A DNA stretch of 64,000 nucleotides, from the NCBI RefSeq assembly GCF_019565505.1, contig NZ_CP067378.1:1612001-1676000 (forward strand), given 5' to 3'. Below, piece after piece: positions 1-10,054 of this stretch. The DNA comes from Flavobacterium davisii (GTDB lineage: Bacteria; Bacteroidota; Bacteroidia; Flavobacteriales; Flavobacteriaceae). The notes under the pieces are model-generated. The model saw nothing but the letters and a program-made list of their open reading frames with translations. It ran no database searches and was not told where the DNA came from. How positions within the stretch are numbered: position 1 is the stretch's first letter; each line of letters starts with the position of its first letter. A program made the translations under genes and the position numbers.

Positions 1-20
1 TACTATTTTAAAATTAATTT

Positions 21-2627
21 CTATCTAACCAATAAATATTCAAACCAACCATCATGTTGATGATATCTATTTCTAATAAAATTTTCGAGTCTAGCTCTTG
101 ATGATTGCCCTAAAATAACCATTTCTGCTGTTTGACCATCACATAAATGTAATTTTTCTCCTCTTTTGAAACCTACAAAAAAATGACCCCAAGATTTATA
201 TTCAGACGTACCTTTGAATGTAGTTTTACCATAAACACCTCGTATTATAATAATTTGCCCATCCTTGATCAACTGCTCCATTCTAGTAATTGATGCAGGT
301 TGAAAAGTACCCCCGCCAAATTTTGAAGCCATTTTTTCTGTTCCCCACATAAGAGTTTCTATTGCGCTTTCAATTTTTCCTGTTTTAATAAATTTAACTA
401 GAAGTTCTGTAGTTAATCCACAATTTTCAGTCCCAATTTGTAATATTCTATTGTCAACTACTTTATGATTAATAAAAGCTATTACATCTTCAACATAATC
501 ATATGTGTCAACTATTTTTATACTTTTTAATCTAGCCAATGCATCTATAAATTCTTGTACTTTTACAGGATCAGATGTGGCTATTTTAGATGGAATAGAT
601 GCGTTACCACCTAAATGCTCTAAATATTCTTCAACTCCTTTATTTTTTGCTTTTTCAAAGAACCTCTTTACTCTTTTAGCAAAAGTAGTTTTTTCGCCTA
701 TAATAATTACTTCGTCTTTATAAACAAGCGCATATTCTGTAACTATTTTGTCAGCATTTTTAACTTCACCAGCTACAAGTATTGCACCGTATTGATTAAG
801 TTCTTGTAACTTACCTGTATTGAGCAAACCATTACTTATGGAAACAAGCTCTACATTTTCTGTAACAAAGCGTAAGGTGTTTTTTGTAAAATTAGCAATA
901 TTTTTTTCTATTACCACTTTAAAAATAAAAGCGCGTACAAAATGTTTAAATTCGGCTTTTGCGGTGCCATTTAGGATTTTCATTCCTCCTTTAAAAACGC
1001 TATTTAGTAATACAGGTCCTGCTGTAGTGGCTCCACCTACTAGGTAGATTTTACTCCAAGTTTCGACAAATTCTTTAGAAAGTTGGTCTTCGGCTAAGGC
1101 AAAAATAGTATCGGCAGTGGCAAGTGTAATATCTGCGGCGGCTGCTAAAGCGATGAGTGGCGATGCAGAGCCTAATGAGGCTATAGAAACTGCTATCGTA
1201 AATACATTTACGCCTATACGAACTGCTTTCATAATATGCGCTAATTCATCCCGTGAAGCCGTATCGTGTAAGAATATAGCAGGTACTACCATGACTGTTT
1301 TTTGAGCTACATTGTAAACTTGTACCATTTGCATTGGGTCGTAATACGCGCCTTTTTCTAAATCTTCGTCGTAGGTGACAGGATAGAACCAAGAGTTTGC
1401 TATAGGAATCATACCTACTAACTTAGTTCTTTCTTGTTTTAAAAAGTATTGCGTATCATTAAAATCTAAGGCTCCTAAAGCAGACGTATTTATAGTATAT
1501 CCATCACCTAAATAAAACGTTTTGGTTGGTGGTTCAATAGCCACTTTTTCAGAATCCATAACGGCATAACACAGACTGGTTAAAAAGGAAGCAAAAATGG
1601 TTTTATTTGTTTGTTTTACACCTTCCCAAATAGAAGTACTGTCTAAACCATGATAGGCTTTCTTGACAAATTCAGGGTTTTCTTTAAAAAAGTGATACAA
1701 ATCTACCCATTTGTCGAGTGTGTTGAATCCGCGTAATACATTAATAAAAGCACAGCTTCCGTCTATATATCCGCTAAACCATCCCTCAATATCATAACTT
1801 AAAATAGTTTTTAAATAGTTAATTAACTTATCACTTTTAAAATTTTCGGCTATCCAATAGGGCGCATTTTCAAAAAGAAATACAATTTCGTCTTCGTTTT
1901 TGGCTTTTTGTATGGCATCAACGAACTTGGTTTTGATTTTATTCTTGATAAATTCAAATTGGCTAGGGTCTATGGCATTTACTAAATAGGCAAAATCGGT
2001 TAAATTTTCAGACTGAAATACAATACCACGATATTGGTCATTCACGGTAAAATCGTTTGGGTTTGGAGTTGCTGTTACTTTATTTCTAAATTTAGCTGTA
2101 TTAACATAGTATAATGATAATTGCGCAAAAATCAATTTTGATTTGGCATCGATTTGAATAGAAAAACCCCAATCATAATCAATAGCATCGATTCGTTTGT
2201 TTAAACGGGCTTGCAAAAAGGAGGTATTTGTTTTTCCGTACTCATCTTTATAAGTAAAAGGAATGTTGTTATTAATGATTTTCATTCTTTGGATAGTGCC
2301 GCCTTCTCCATCTCTTGTGGAGTATGTTTGTACTGTTGGTGCTCTTTCAAAATCTTTCCAATTAAAAATACATTGAGGATTTGTGCTTACTTTTTTAATA
2401 AACCTTATTAATGAGGAAAAATCAACTCCTTCATTGGATTTATTTCCATAAAATTCAGCGCTATATCCTTCGTTTGAAGACCTTGGATTTACGGTGCCGA
2501 TGGTGTTTTTAGGCAAACGTAAGGCTGTGGGTTTTGTTGCTTTAGGCTGATTCATTTTTCTTTTGTGGATTTTGTTAAATGAAATTCTAGCGATGCTTTG
2601 CGCATCACTAGAATTCTTGAATATCAT
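21..2627 (-). CDS. Large protein with C-terminal papain-like toxin domain
   Basis: 868 residues, last gene of a coupled operon. The start overlaps the stop of the preceding gene as TAATG, which supports the start at the operon junction. The last ~135 residues look like a papain-fold toxin domain: Cys736 in an ENCG motif, His815 in WGHFF and Asp830 in CDGQ give the Cys-His-Asp order of the Tox-PL / papain-fold toxin group, whose members deamidate or cleave host proteins. A hydrophobic stretch rich in Ala, Ile and Val around residues 470-515 could be a pair of membrane helices. The N-terminal two thirds match nothing I recognise, and no signal peptide is visible. Inference: an effector whose export or loading depends on the upstream genes. 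An enzymatic non-toxin role is possible. No obvious immunity gene follows inside the window, because the gene ends 20 bases from its edge. Confidence 0.75.
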   Translation of the reverse strand: MIFKNSSDAQSIARISFNKIHKRKMNQPKATKPTALRLPKNTIGTVNPRSSNEGYSAEFYGNKSNEGVDFSSLIRFIKKVSTNPQCIFNWKDFERAPTVQTYSTRDGEGGTIQRMKIINNNIPFTYKDEYGKTNTSFLQARLNKRIDAIDYDWGFSIQIDAKSKLIFAQLSLYYVNTAKFRNKVTATPNPNDFTVNDQYRGIVFQSENLTDFAYLVNAIDPSQFEFIKNKIKTKFVDAIQKAKNEDEIVFLFENAPYWIAENFKSDKLINYLKTILSYDIEGWFSGYIDGSCAFINVLRGFNTLDKWVDLYHFFKENPEFVKKAYHGLDSTSIWEGVKQTNKTIFASFLTSLCYAVMDSEKVAIEPPTKTFYLGDGYTINTSALGALDFNDTQYFLKQERTKLVGMIPIANSWFYPVTYDEDLEKGAYYDPMQMVQVYNVAQKTVMVVPAIFLHDTASRDELAHIMKAVRIGVNVFTIAVSIASLGSASPLIALAAAADITLATADTIFALAEDQLSKEFVETWSKIYLVGGATTAGPVLLNSVFKGGMKILNGTAKAEFKHFVRAFIFKVVIEKNIANFTKNTLRFVTENVELVSISNGLLNTGKLQELNQYGAILVAGEVKNADKIVTEYALVYKDEVIIIGEKTTFAKRVKRFFEKAKNKGVEEYLEHLGGNASIPSKIATSDPVKVQEFIDALARLKSIKIVDTYDYVEDVIAFINHKVVDNRILQIGTENCGLTTELLVKFIKTGKIESAIETLMWGTEKMASKFGGGTFQPASITRMEQLIKDGQIIIIRGVYGKTTFKGTSEYKSWGHFFVGFKRGEKLHLCDGQTAEMVILGQSSRARLENFIRNRYHQHDGWFEYLLVR

Positions 2628-2947
2628 TAATTTTTAGGCAATGTACTCTCTTTTCCTATTTTAATTGCTAGCGAAATATCTCGACTTACAAAACTCGATT
2701 TACTTTCCAACTCGCTAGGATTTTCACAATTAGCTGGGTCAGTTTCTGGGAAAATTGGTAAAGGTTGCTCTACTGCTAAGCCAGTTGACTTATCTTGTAA
2801 AATGGTCAATGTAGTAGGTAATTTCGTAATCCAGTATTTTCCTTGTGGCTTTCCTACTGGGGCACGCATTTCATCTACAATACTCATGTATAGTGGATCA
2901 CCAATTACGGGTACTTCGCCACCGTTCCAAATTTTTCCTGTGGTCAT
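2627..2947 (-). CDS. Small hypothetical protein, operon with papain-like toxin
   Basis: 106 residues, not recognised. Its start overlaps the stop of the upstream gene by ATGA and its stop overlaps the next start by TAATG, so translation of this gene is probably coupled to both neighbours and it should be made in fixed proportion to them. No signal peptide or membrane segment is visible. The tail is rich in Ser, Glu and Lys. The position directly before the papain-like toxin gene would suit a chaperone or adaptor, but nothing in the sequence shows this. Confidence 0.7.
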   Translation of the reverse strand: MTTGKIWNGGEVPVIGDPLYMSIVDEMRAPVGKPQGKYWITKLPTTLTILQDKSTGLAVEQPLPIFPETDPANCENPSELESKSSFVSRDISLAIKIGKESTLPKN

Positions 2948-3315
2948 AAAAAATTGTACGGCATCTTCAAAACCGGTTTTACGGTTACGATGATTCTGGC
3001 TAATCCTGCTTGTAAAAAACTTCTAAATAAAGGATCGACTGAATTAGAAACATACATTTCTTGCCATTGTTCTCTTTTTCCCCAATAGTAAGGATAAAAA
3101 GTATAATCCATAATTTGCCATTCAAACGCCTGTTCCATGAATTTTGCCAATGCGGTATATTTGTCAAGATCTTTATCTAAAAGTACTTGAAAGTTTTCCA
3201 TTCTATCGCCTGTAGTAAAAGGGACTCCTAAAGTGTCCAAATAATCTTGTAATAAATAAGCTATACAGTTGTGTTTTAGTACATCCTGTTCCATAAAGCG
3301 ATAAAAATTACTCAT
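2944..3315 (-). CDS. Small hypothetical protein, aromatic-rich
   Basis: 123 residues, not recognised. It appears mostly helical and has an aromatic central segment (DYTFYPYYWGKREQW) at about residues 75-90. ATGA overlaps link it to the gene before and the gene after, so it belongs to the patatin/papain-toxin operon. No signal peptide is visible, so it is probably cytoplasmic. The C-terminal part, with several hydrophobic residues, may pack against a partner; the function is unknown. Confidence 0.7.
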   Translation of the reverse strand: MSNFYRFMEQDVLKHNCIAYLLQDYLDTLGVPFTTGDRMENFQVLLDKDLDKYTALAKFMEQAFEWQIMDYTFYPYYWGKREQWQEMYVSNSVDPLFRSFLQAGLARIIVTVKPVLKMPYNFL

Positions 3316-4493
3316 TTTTTCTTTCGCTTCTTTTTCTTTTTCTTTTGTTCTTCGTCTAATTTGATTTGTTCTTCTTGAAATTTTTTATAAGCTTCTTCAT
3401 ATGCTTTGATAATTGCATTGAAATTTTCGGTTTGCCAAGCTTCTAATTTGTTAGGATTTATTTTTAAATTAAAATACATATTGTATTCAATTTGTCCTAA
3501 GTTATAACCTGAATTTTTTAAGCTAAAAGTATCAGACAGATGAAGGTTATCAATTGTTATTGTTCCTGATATTTCTTCAAACCAAAATTCTTTGTTAATA
3601 CCATTACTAAAATCTAAATTAATTCTACTGGAAGATCCTGATCCTTTTCTCCAATAACTAAAATCAATTTTCACTGATTTAGCTACATATCCATCGTTTA
3701 TTTTTACATTTCTTTGAACTACAGGACAATTACCTTCATTATAAAAACTTTCTACAAAAGGATAATGTTGTACATCTGATTCTTTTAAAGGGGTTAGCTC
3801 TACTTTATATATTTTAGCCCAATATTCTAATAATTTTCTTGTTGCTTCTTTTCCACTTTCCATTTTTAGTTCTCCCCTTGCACTTCTAGGATCTACAGGT
3901 GTTGTAAGTATTTGTCCTTTAGAAACCATAAATGCTAAACGATGCAGTCTTGCTGGTTCTGGTACCATAAATTCAAACATGGTCCTTTTACCATAATTAT
4001 AAATTTGATTTTTATATTTAATATCGATCCATCTGTATATACCTGAAATGTGTTTGGGTTTAGCCATTTCTGGGTTGTTAGTTTCTGTTACTTTTCCTCT
4101 ATTATCAAATTCATGTACGTTTGTTTCTGTATATTCTTTGATAATTTTTTGAACACGTTCTTCTGAAACTCTGCTCACGACTTTTTCCATTGCTTTTTCG
4201 GTGATTTCACGGGACTTCATAACCGCTTGACGAACACTGTCTTGCTGAGCTGAATTGTTAGCATAACCGCCTGTCATTTCAAAATTATAAGCGCCTGAAT
4301 TATAACTAAATCGTGTATTTGAGGTTATATTTTGTTCTTTCTTAATTTCTTTTGCAATTTCAGTTTGCATATCAGCTCTTGATGTTTTAGAGGTATCTGA
4401 TAATTTTTCCGATTCCTGATATTTTGAGGTTGTATCTGTAATTTCAGCGTAATCTCTAGCAACGGATGATTTATGTCGTAACTCACTAGCCAT
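3312..4493 (-). CDS. Coiled-coil protein with YRWID...YGKR...MVPEPA motif and Lys-rich tail
   Basis: 393 residues. The first ~150 residues are polar, heptad-like and rich in Glu, Lys, Ser and Thr. They are followed by a dense conserved-looking block at about residues 150-190 (IYRWIDIKYKNQ, then NYGKR and FEFMVPEPA), which I read as the core of a structural domain. A second, beta-rich half follows (residues ~240-350), and the protein ends in a run of Lys and Arg. I do not recognise the family with certainty. The gene lies 20 bases after the preceding gene and overlaps the next by ATGA. The long helical front and the basic tail suggest a scaffold or delivery component rather than an enzyme; that is inference. 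Confidence 0.7.
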   Translation of the reverse strand: MASELRHKSSVARDYAEITDTTSKYQESEKLSDTSKTSRADMQTEIAKEIKKEQNITSNTRFSYNSGAYNFEMTGGYANNSAQQDSVRQAVMKSREITEKAMEKVVSRVSEERVQKIIKEYTETNVHEFDNRGKVTETNNPEMAKPKHISGIYRWIDIKYKNQIYNYGKRTMFEFMVPEPARLHRLAFMVSKGQILTTPVDPRSARGELKMESGKEATRKLLEYWAKIYKVELTPLKESDVQHYPFVESFYNEGNCPVVQRNVKINDGYVAKSVKIDFSYWRKGSGSSSRINLDFSNGINKEFWFEEISGTITIDNLHLSDTFSLKNSGYNLGQIEYNMYFNLKINPNKLEAWQTENFNAIIKAYEEAYKKFQEEQIKLDEEQKKKKKKRKKK

Positions 4494-4513
4494 GACGTTT
4501 TCAATGTTTGAAA

Positions 4514-6246
4514 CTAATCCCGCACATAGGCATGAACGCTTTGAACTACTTTTAGGTAATCTGCAATACCAACTCTTTTTATACCGAAATTATTTCTTTT
4601 AGAGGAAATACTTTCTTTATAAAGAGGAGTTAACATGCCTACTTTTTCGTCATCCGATGTAAGCTTGTCTATTTGAGCATAATATTCTTTACTATCTGAA
4701 AAAATAAGTTCTACTCTAAAATTAGCTATAGATCTAAATTTCCTAACTAAAATGGGCGGAAATACCATTCTTTGTTCTTTCCCTTGAATATTGGTATAAA
4801 TTTCCTCAAAATGTCCTAAATCAGTGTCTGCAATAATTTTAGCTTTTACAATGATTGAATCAAATTCATCAGTATCAAATAAAAAGCTTACAAAAGAACC
4901 AGAATCTCCTAAACCAACTGTTGCTGAATATGCCAAAGGCATACTTTTATTACTGTTACGCAGTGGGATTGTTGCTCCTTCTAGATTTATATATTGCTCT
5001 TGAACTAATGGTGTATTGTCTAAGATAATTTGCTCAATATTTACTATTTTATCTTGAATTTTCACTAATATATCTTCTATAGTTTTTAGTGAGTCATCTA
5101 ATTGATATATATTTTCTGCTAATTGTATTTCTCTACTCAATACATTTTCTGGCTTTAACACAGTCTTTTGATTTAAAAAAACAGAAGGTTCTGAATTTGT
5201 AAAAGATCCTATTAAAGTATCAAATGATTCCGAAGATAATTTAGAGTTAAATACTATTAAATCGATTTCCTTTTTATACTCAAATTCATGAGGAATAATT
5301 TCTATTATTTTTAATTTATCGTATAGGGGCTGTAATTCCTCATCTGAAGCTTTTGCCTCAATTAATTTATTAATTTCAAACGATACTAAACTTTGTTCTT
5401 GAAATTTCAATTTATTTTGCTCTGCGTAATTATTATATGATTTTTTATACGCTTCTTCCCTTTCTTTAAAATAGTCTTGTTGAATGGATTTGAGTTCTAA
5501 ATCTAATTTTTTAAGTTCCTCTTTTTATGAATAGCGGTTTGAATTGTTAAATTGTTTTGTGCATTTAGTCGTAATTGTGCTTGATCAACTCTTGATAACC
5601 TAGGATCATTCGTTCCTCCATTTGTTTCTTTAGCTGTTTCTTCATTTAAAAACAATTCTTTTGGAATTACAATTTTTCCATTCAAACTATTTTTTACAGG
5701 ATCTTCACCGTTTATTTTTATAAATTCTTCGTTAACTTCTATATTTTGTGCATAGCCTGTGTGGATAGCTTTTAGTATATCGCAAATAGCTTCTTTTACA
5801 TAAAAGTTTTTTTGGGTTATAATTTGATAAATTAAATTATCCCAAAGTCTTGTTAATGTACTAATGGCTTCTCTCGTTAATCCTTTATTAGAATCCATCA
5901 TTTGTGTGTAATAATAATTGGTTCTTTCCCAATCTTGATCTGTAATTTCTTCTCTTTTTGTAATTTTTCTACCGATAGATAACAAATACTTATAATTTTC
6001 ATCTTCAAATTCTTTTTCGGAATTAAAAAGAGTGAATTTAAATTCTCTTTTTTCAATAAAGTCTTCTATTGCTTTAATTTTTGAGGTGTTTGGTGGACAA
6101 TTCATTATCACTTCATCAAAGATTCCTTTTGCTACTTTAGGTCTTTGTATAAAGCTTAAATTGTTAGGTTTAGTTTCGGTTAATTGTGGGTTTCTTAAAC
6201 TCACCATTCTAAAAAGCGTTTGCGACGCATTGTCTGTTGTACTCAT
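4514..6246 (-). CDS. Long helical hypothetical protein, frame broken once
   Basis: Read as one gene of about 577 residues. The first part (6246-5503) ends at a stop just after an A5 run at about 5533. Adding one A lets the frame continue through a charged helical linker (KKEELKKLDLELKSIQQ and onward) into the second part (4514-5410), so the second half has no real start of its own. The first half carries an NCPP motif near residue 50 and many aromatic and Lys/Glu residues. The second half has a long coiled-coil region and then a beta-rich C terminus. I do not recognise the family. It lies 75 bases after the patatin gene and 20 bases before the next gene. The break is most likely a sequencing indel. 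Confidence 0.65.
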
Positions 6247-6321
6247 TCTTTATTATTTAAAATTACTATTTGGTTATTATTTTTTGTTTTTGATTAATAA
6301 ATCGGGTATAGGCACACTATA

Positions 6322-7359
6322 TCATTTGTTTTTTATTAATTTTCTTACGATTTCATCTAGTTTTTCTCTATTTTCGTCTACATAGTACATTCCTGCTTGT
6401 ATGAGTTCGTAAATGTTTTTTTCCGTGGTATTATCCATTTCGGGAGAAGCATTTCGTAGTAAAGGGGCTAAGCGATAATAATTTTTACAGTTACGCGTAC
6501 CTAACACTTCATACATTTTGGTTAAATGATAATTAACCGTTTCAGCATTTGACGATAATAAAATATCAATTAATGGTCCAATCCATTTTATTTTGCCTGC
6601 ATCTTGAAACTTTTCAAAAGCATAGGGTTTTAACACCTCTCCTGTTCCAATAGAAATGATTATCAAATCTTTAACCTCTGGATAATCTACTTTATTTGGA
6701 TTACTAAGAATTTTTGAAAAAGGAATTTTACTAGCTTCGGCAAAAGCGCACAAAGCAGGATTATTAGCATAAACGCCTCCATCAATTAATGTAAATTCCT
6801 GACCATATAATGATTTTATTTTAGCTGGTTCAAAATAGGTGGGAGCTGCGCTTGTTGCTCTGCAAACATCTTTTACATAAAAATTTTCTAAAGGTGTATG
6901 CGCTTCATGACTACAAAAAAACTTGGCTTTTCTCCTATTAATATCGTAAGATGTAATAAGACATGGTTTTATCAGCTTTTTTAATTCTATATTTCCAAAA
7001 ATAATATCTAGTTGTTTTTCAATATTTTTTTGAGATATCTTTTCATTAAATAAACCAAAGGGATTAAAAATCTCTTCCCAAAATGAGGTGTTAAATATTT
7101 TTTCACCTTTTTTTTGATATAAATCCATTGCTTTATTTACAGAAAATAATGCTTGGTTACTATTATCTGGATGCAAAAGGAAACAAGCTAATAATCCACC
7201 TGTACTACTACCTGCTATTAAATCAAAATAATCTCCGATTTTCGCATTAGGGTTATCTTCTTTTTGTAATTGTTCTTCTATATATTTAAGAATAACACAA
7301 GTAATTATACCTCTTATCCCACCTCCATCTAAGCTTAAAACTCTTATTTTATTAGCCAT
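6322..7359 (-). CDS. Patatin-like phospholipase
   Basis: 345 residues, full length for soluble bacterial patatins. The DGGGIRG oxyanion motif is at residues 11-17, the GSSTG nucleophile elbow has Ser52, and the catalytic Asp193 sits in a DGG motif. This Ser-Asp dyad hydrolyses acyl chains from membrane phospholipids. There is no signal peptide, so the enzyme acts in the cytoplasm or is delivered by another route. It is the first gene of the operon that ends with the papain-like toxin, and a good promoter lies about 180 bases upstream. Related cytoplasmic patatins serve as killer effectors in CBASS (CapV), but no nucleotide cyclase is visible here, so a CBASS assignment is not supported. Confidence 0.9.
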   Translation of the reverse strand: MANKIRVLSLDGGGIRGIITCVILKYIEEQLQKEDNPNAKIGDYFDLIAGSSTGGLLACFLLHPDNSNQALFSVNKAMDLYQKKGEKIFNTSFWEEIFNPFGLFNEKISQKNIEKQLDIIFGNIELKKLIKPCLITSYDINRRKAKFFCSHEAHTPLENFYVKDVCRATSAAPTYFEPAKIKSLYGQEFTLIDGGVYANNPALCAFAEASKIPFSKILSNPNKVDYPEVKDLIIISIGTGEVLKPYAFEKFQDAGKIKWIGPLIDILLSSNAETVNYHLTKMYEVLGTRNCKNYYRLAPLLRNASPEMDNTTEKNIYELIQAGMYYVDENREKLDEIVRKLIKNK

Positions 7360-7690
7360 TTTTCTATCGTTTGTCTTTTAGTTTCAAAAATGATCACAAG
7401 AATTTCTATTGAAATAATACCAATTTCAAGAACTATCCTTGTATTTTATTTGCTTCATATTGTTTAAAAAAATAATCCTACAATCTATTTTAGATGAAAA
7501 TATTCACAACACATTGACTATAATCATTCAACAATACAAATATACAAGATTATTTTCTAACTAACAAATAATTATTAGATTTTTTTCTTTTTAAATAAGA
7601 AATAAATCCCTTTTAAGATATTTTATAAGATTTTAAACTACTAATTATTGAAAATTTTCATATTTTTACACCGAATTTTACATTTATTAT
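7360..7690. other. Divergent intergenic region, patatin operon / S24 repressor
   Basis: 331 bases without a gene, very AT-rich. It holds the minus-strand promoter for the patatin operon and an imperfect palindrome (TTGAAAT at 7409-7415, ATTTCAA at 7423-7429) lying between that promoter and the patatin start, a possible operator. No clear plus-strand TAnnTTTG box with a proper upstream element is visible for the repressor gene. Confidence 0.5.
7537..7568 (-). promoter_or_regulatory. Promoter of patatin operon (TTTG-N20-TATATTTG)
   Basis: On the minus strand, TTTG at 7565-7568 is followed after 20 nt by TATATTTG at 7537-7544. This matches the Bacteroidota sigma-ABfr consensus (TTG, about 19 nt, TAnnTTTG). 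The transcript would have a leader of about 170 nt before the patatin start, long enough to carry an operator or a structured leader. Confidence 0.65.
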
Positions 7691-8389
7691 ATGGTTTCAG
7701 AACGATTAGGACAATATTTGGATAGAAAAGGCATTAGTTTTTATGCTTTTGAAAATAGTCTAAGTGCTGGCAGAGGAAGTATTTCTAAGGCGGTAAAAGA
7801 AGGAAAGAGCATCGGCTCTAGTATGCTAGAAAATATTCTTTCATTATATAGTGACTTAAATCCTACTTGGTTATTAACTGGAGAAGGAAATATGTTAAAA
7901 GAAGAGGAAGACTTTATTTTAAATAAATCCATTCAAGCTTTTCCTTTAAAAACAGATAATGCTCTTCATTATCAGCAAATCCCTTTGTACGATATTGAAG
8001 CCACAGCTGGCCTAGTTCCTTTATTTTCTGAATCTTCAAATAATGTTCCTTTAGATTATATTTCTATTCCTAATTTACCTAAATGTGATGGTGCTATTTA
8101 TGTAACAGGAGATAGTATGTATCCTTTATTAAAAAGTGGCGACATTGTATTGTATAAGGAAATAAATGATATTCAAAATGAAATTTTTTGGGGAGAAATG
8201 TATTTATTGAGTATTGAAATGAGTGGTGAAGAATTTGTAATGGTTAAATACATTCAAAAATCAGAAAATATAAATTTTGTAAAATTAGTGAGTCAAAACA
8301 AACATCACCAAGACAAAGAAGTAGAAATAAGTAAAATAAGAGCTCTCGCATTAATTAAAGCAAGTATACGAATTAATTCTATGAATTAA
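7691..8389 (+). CDS. Xre-S24 repressor (LexA/CI-like, self-cleaving)
   Basis: 232 residues. The N-terminal ~65 residues fit a helix-turn-helix domain. The C-terminal half is a peptidase S24 domain with Ser142 (GDSMYPLL) and Lys186 (MVKYI) as the catalytic pair, and an Ala106-Gly107 bond in ATAGLVP in the place expected for self-cleavage. Such proteins act as DNA-binding repressors released by RecA-stimulated cleavage, as in LexA, CI and HumR-type regulators. It is transcribed away from the patatin operon and could control it, but it could equally be an independent phage-type or stress repressor. No phage genes are seen nearby. Confidence 0.85.
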   Translation: MVSERLGQYLDRKGISFYAFENSLSAGRGSISKAVKEGKSIGSSMLENILSLYSDLNPTWLLTGEGNMLKEEEDFILNKSIQAFPLKTDNALHYQQIPLYDIEATAGLVPLFSESSNNVPLDYISIPNLPKCDGAIYVTGDSMYPLLKSGDIVLYKEINDIQNEIFWGEMYLLSIEMSGEEFVMVKYIQKSENINFVKLVSQNKHHQDKEVEISKIRALALIKASIRINSMN

Positions 8390-8729
8390 TCTGACAGAAT
8401 AGGAGCAATATATCTTTAACCCATATTTCGCACCAGACTCGAGCCGAAAGAGAATTGCAAAGCCTAATCAATGCCACTTTATTTCTGTTTATGACAGATT
8501 CTAATGCGTAATTTGGTTTTAACCCAGATTACGCATTAGACCCGAACGTAGCGAATAAACGAAGTAAATCTATTGCCCTTTATTTTTATTCAAATTCAAG
8601 CACGTACTCAAATTTTAATCATCAAAATAGTTCACTATTTCTTCTTCTAAAATTTTCCGTGAGCACTTGAATTTATTGAAAATTTTTATTTCACAACGAA
8701 GTCTAATGCGGAATTCTATCTAACTTAAT

Positions 8730-10054
8730 TTAAGGAATTGATAAAGAAGTAGTTTCGATTCCGTATTTTTTAATCATTTTTTTAATTTGTATCGTTTTTT
8801 TATTCTTCATTTCTTGAATATATTGGTCTGTATTTATTGGTATATAATGTTGTTTTTTGACTATCATATTCCAAATTATAACTGCTATTTTTCTTGCTGT
8901 TGCTGTAATTGCAGCACCTCTTCCTTTTTAAAAGAAATCCTTTTAAAGAACATAACGAGGTAACCTTCTTTTTTTCTTTCAATTGTATTTGCCGCATTTC
9001 TTAATGTCAATGCAAATTTATTTTTCCCTTTTGGAGTTCTGCTACTCAAAACCTTACCTCCACTAATTTTATTATTTGGAGCTAACCTGAGCCAATTCAC
9101 AAATTGCTTGGAGGTCTTGAATTTATATATATCGGTGCCTATTTCGGCTAAAAAACTAGTAACGGTTCCTGAGCAAACTGATTCTATAGCAAAGAGATCT
9201 ACTCCAAAAAGTTTTAAACTATATTTCTGTACATCAAATTTGGGTTGGTTTTTCCCTTTATTCTGTTTCTTTACCAATTCGATATCTTCTGATAAAACAA
9301 TTTCTCTGGTTTGATTTTTTCAGCACTTGATCAATACGAGTATCGGTGTTTTTTATTTTATCTTGAATAAGTCTGTAAATATCATAACAATCGGAAAGCT
9401 CATGTAGGTATTCATTGTTTATTTTACCTTGCAAAGCGTCGGCTATTTCTTCTTTGCTTTTTTTAACTCGTTTGTCGCAATATTCAGCTAATTTTTCACC
9501 TGAAGTTTCACCTGATAGTATCATCTCAATTACTCTTATTCCAGAAACTCCTGTGATGTCACTTATCACAACGTCGAGTCTGAAGTTCATTAAACGTAAT
9601 GCTTTTTGCATTTTGTTTACAAAGCTTGAACTTTGTTCAATCAAACTAGAACGATGTCTATGAAGTGTTCTTATCTGCAAAGTGCTTTCAGAGGGCAAAA
9701 AGAACCTCGTAATAGCCCTAAAGAATGAAGTTTCTGTATCCATTGTGCATCTTTCACATCTGTCTTTGCTTTGAGGTTTTTTGTTTGAGTCCCTTGAACC
9801 AAAAGAACTTCAAAACCATTTCCCTGCAAGATCATAAACAAAGATTGCCAATAACTCCCTGTGGACTCCAAAGCAACACTACGAATCTTGTTCTCTTGAA
9901 GATAAGCTACCAAAGCGCATAATCCTGATTGATAAACATTAAATTCTCTAATTTGATTTTCATCCTGTCCTATGGCTACAAAATGAGAACGTGACCCAAC
10001 ATCAATTCCTGCAGCATTGGGATTTACAATTTGCATTTTTTCGAAACTTTTCAT
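8730..10054 (-). pseudogene. IS110-family transposase, frame broken three times
   Basis: When rejoined this is about 440 residues. The N-terminal RuvC-like DEDD domain shows GIDVGSRSHF (first Asp), LESTGSYW (Glu) and TDVKDAQW (Asp pair). The C-terminal Transposase_20 domain includes the VSGIR region, the SKQFVNWLRLAP block and the terminal GAAITATARKIAVIIWNM block. Breaks lie in a T5 run near 9700 and an A5 run near 8925 (coding strand), both shared with copy 2. A third break, an A6 run near 9318, is private to this copy (copy 2 has A5). It is either inactive, expressed through frameshifting, or mis-sequenced; the coding capacity is otherwise intact. Confidence 0.8.

Noticed and set aside
21-7359. 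CBASS or other cyclic-nucleotide defence assignment for the patatin operon
   Set aside because: No nucleotide cyclase (CD-NTase) or other CBASS partner gene is visible; patatin alone is not enough.
8800-9314. Small frames antisense to or overlapping the IS110 transposase
   Set aside because: They recur in the second copy only because the DNA is the same, and the transposase frame accounts for the conserved residues.
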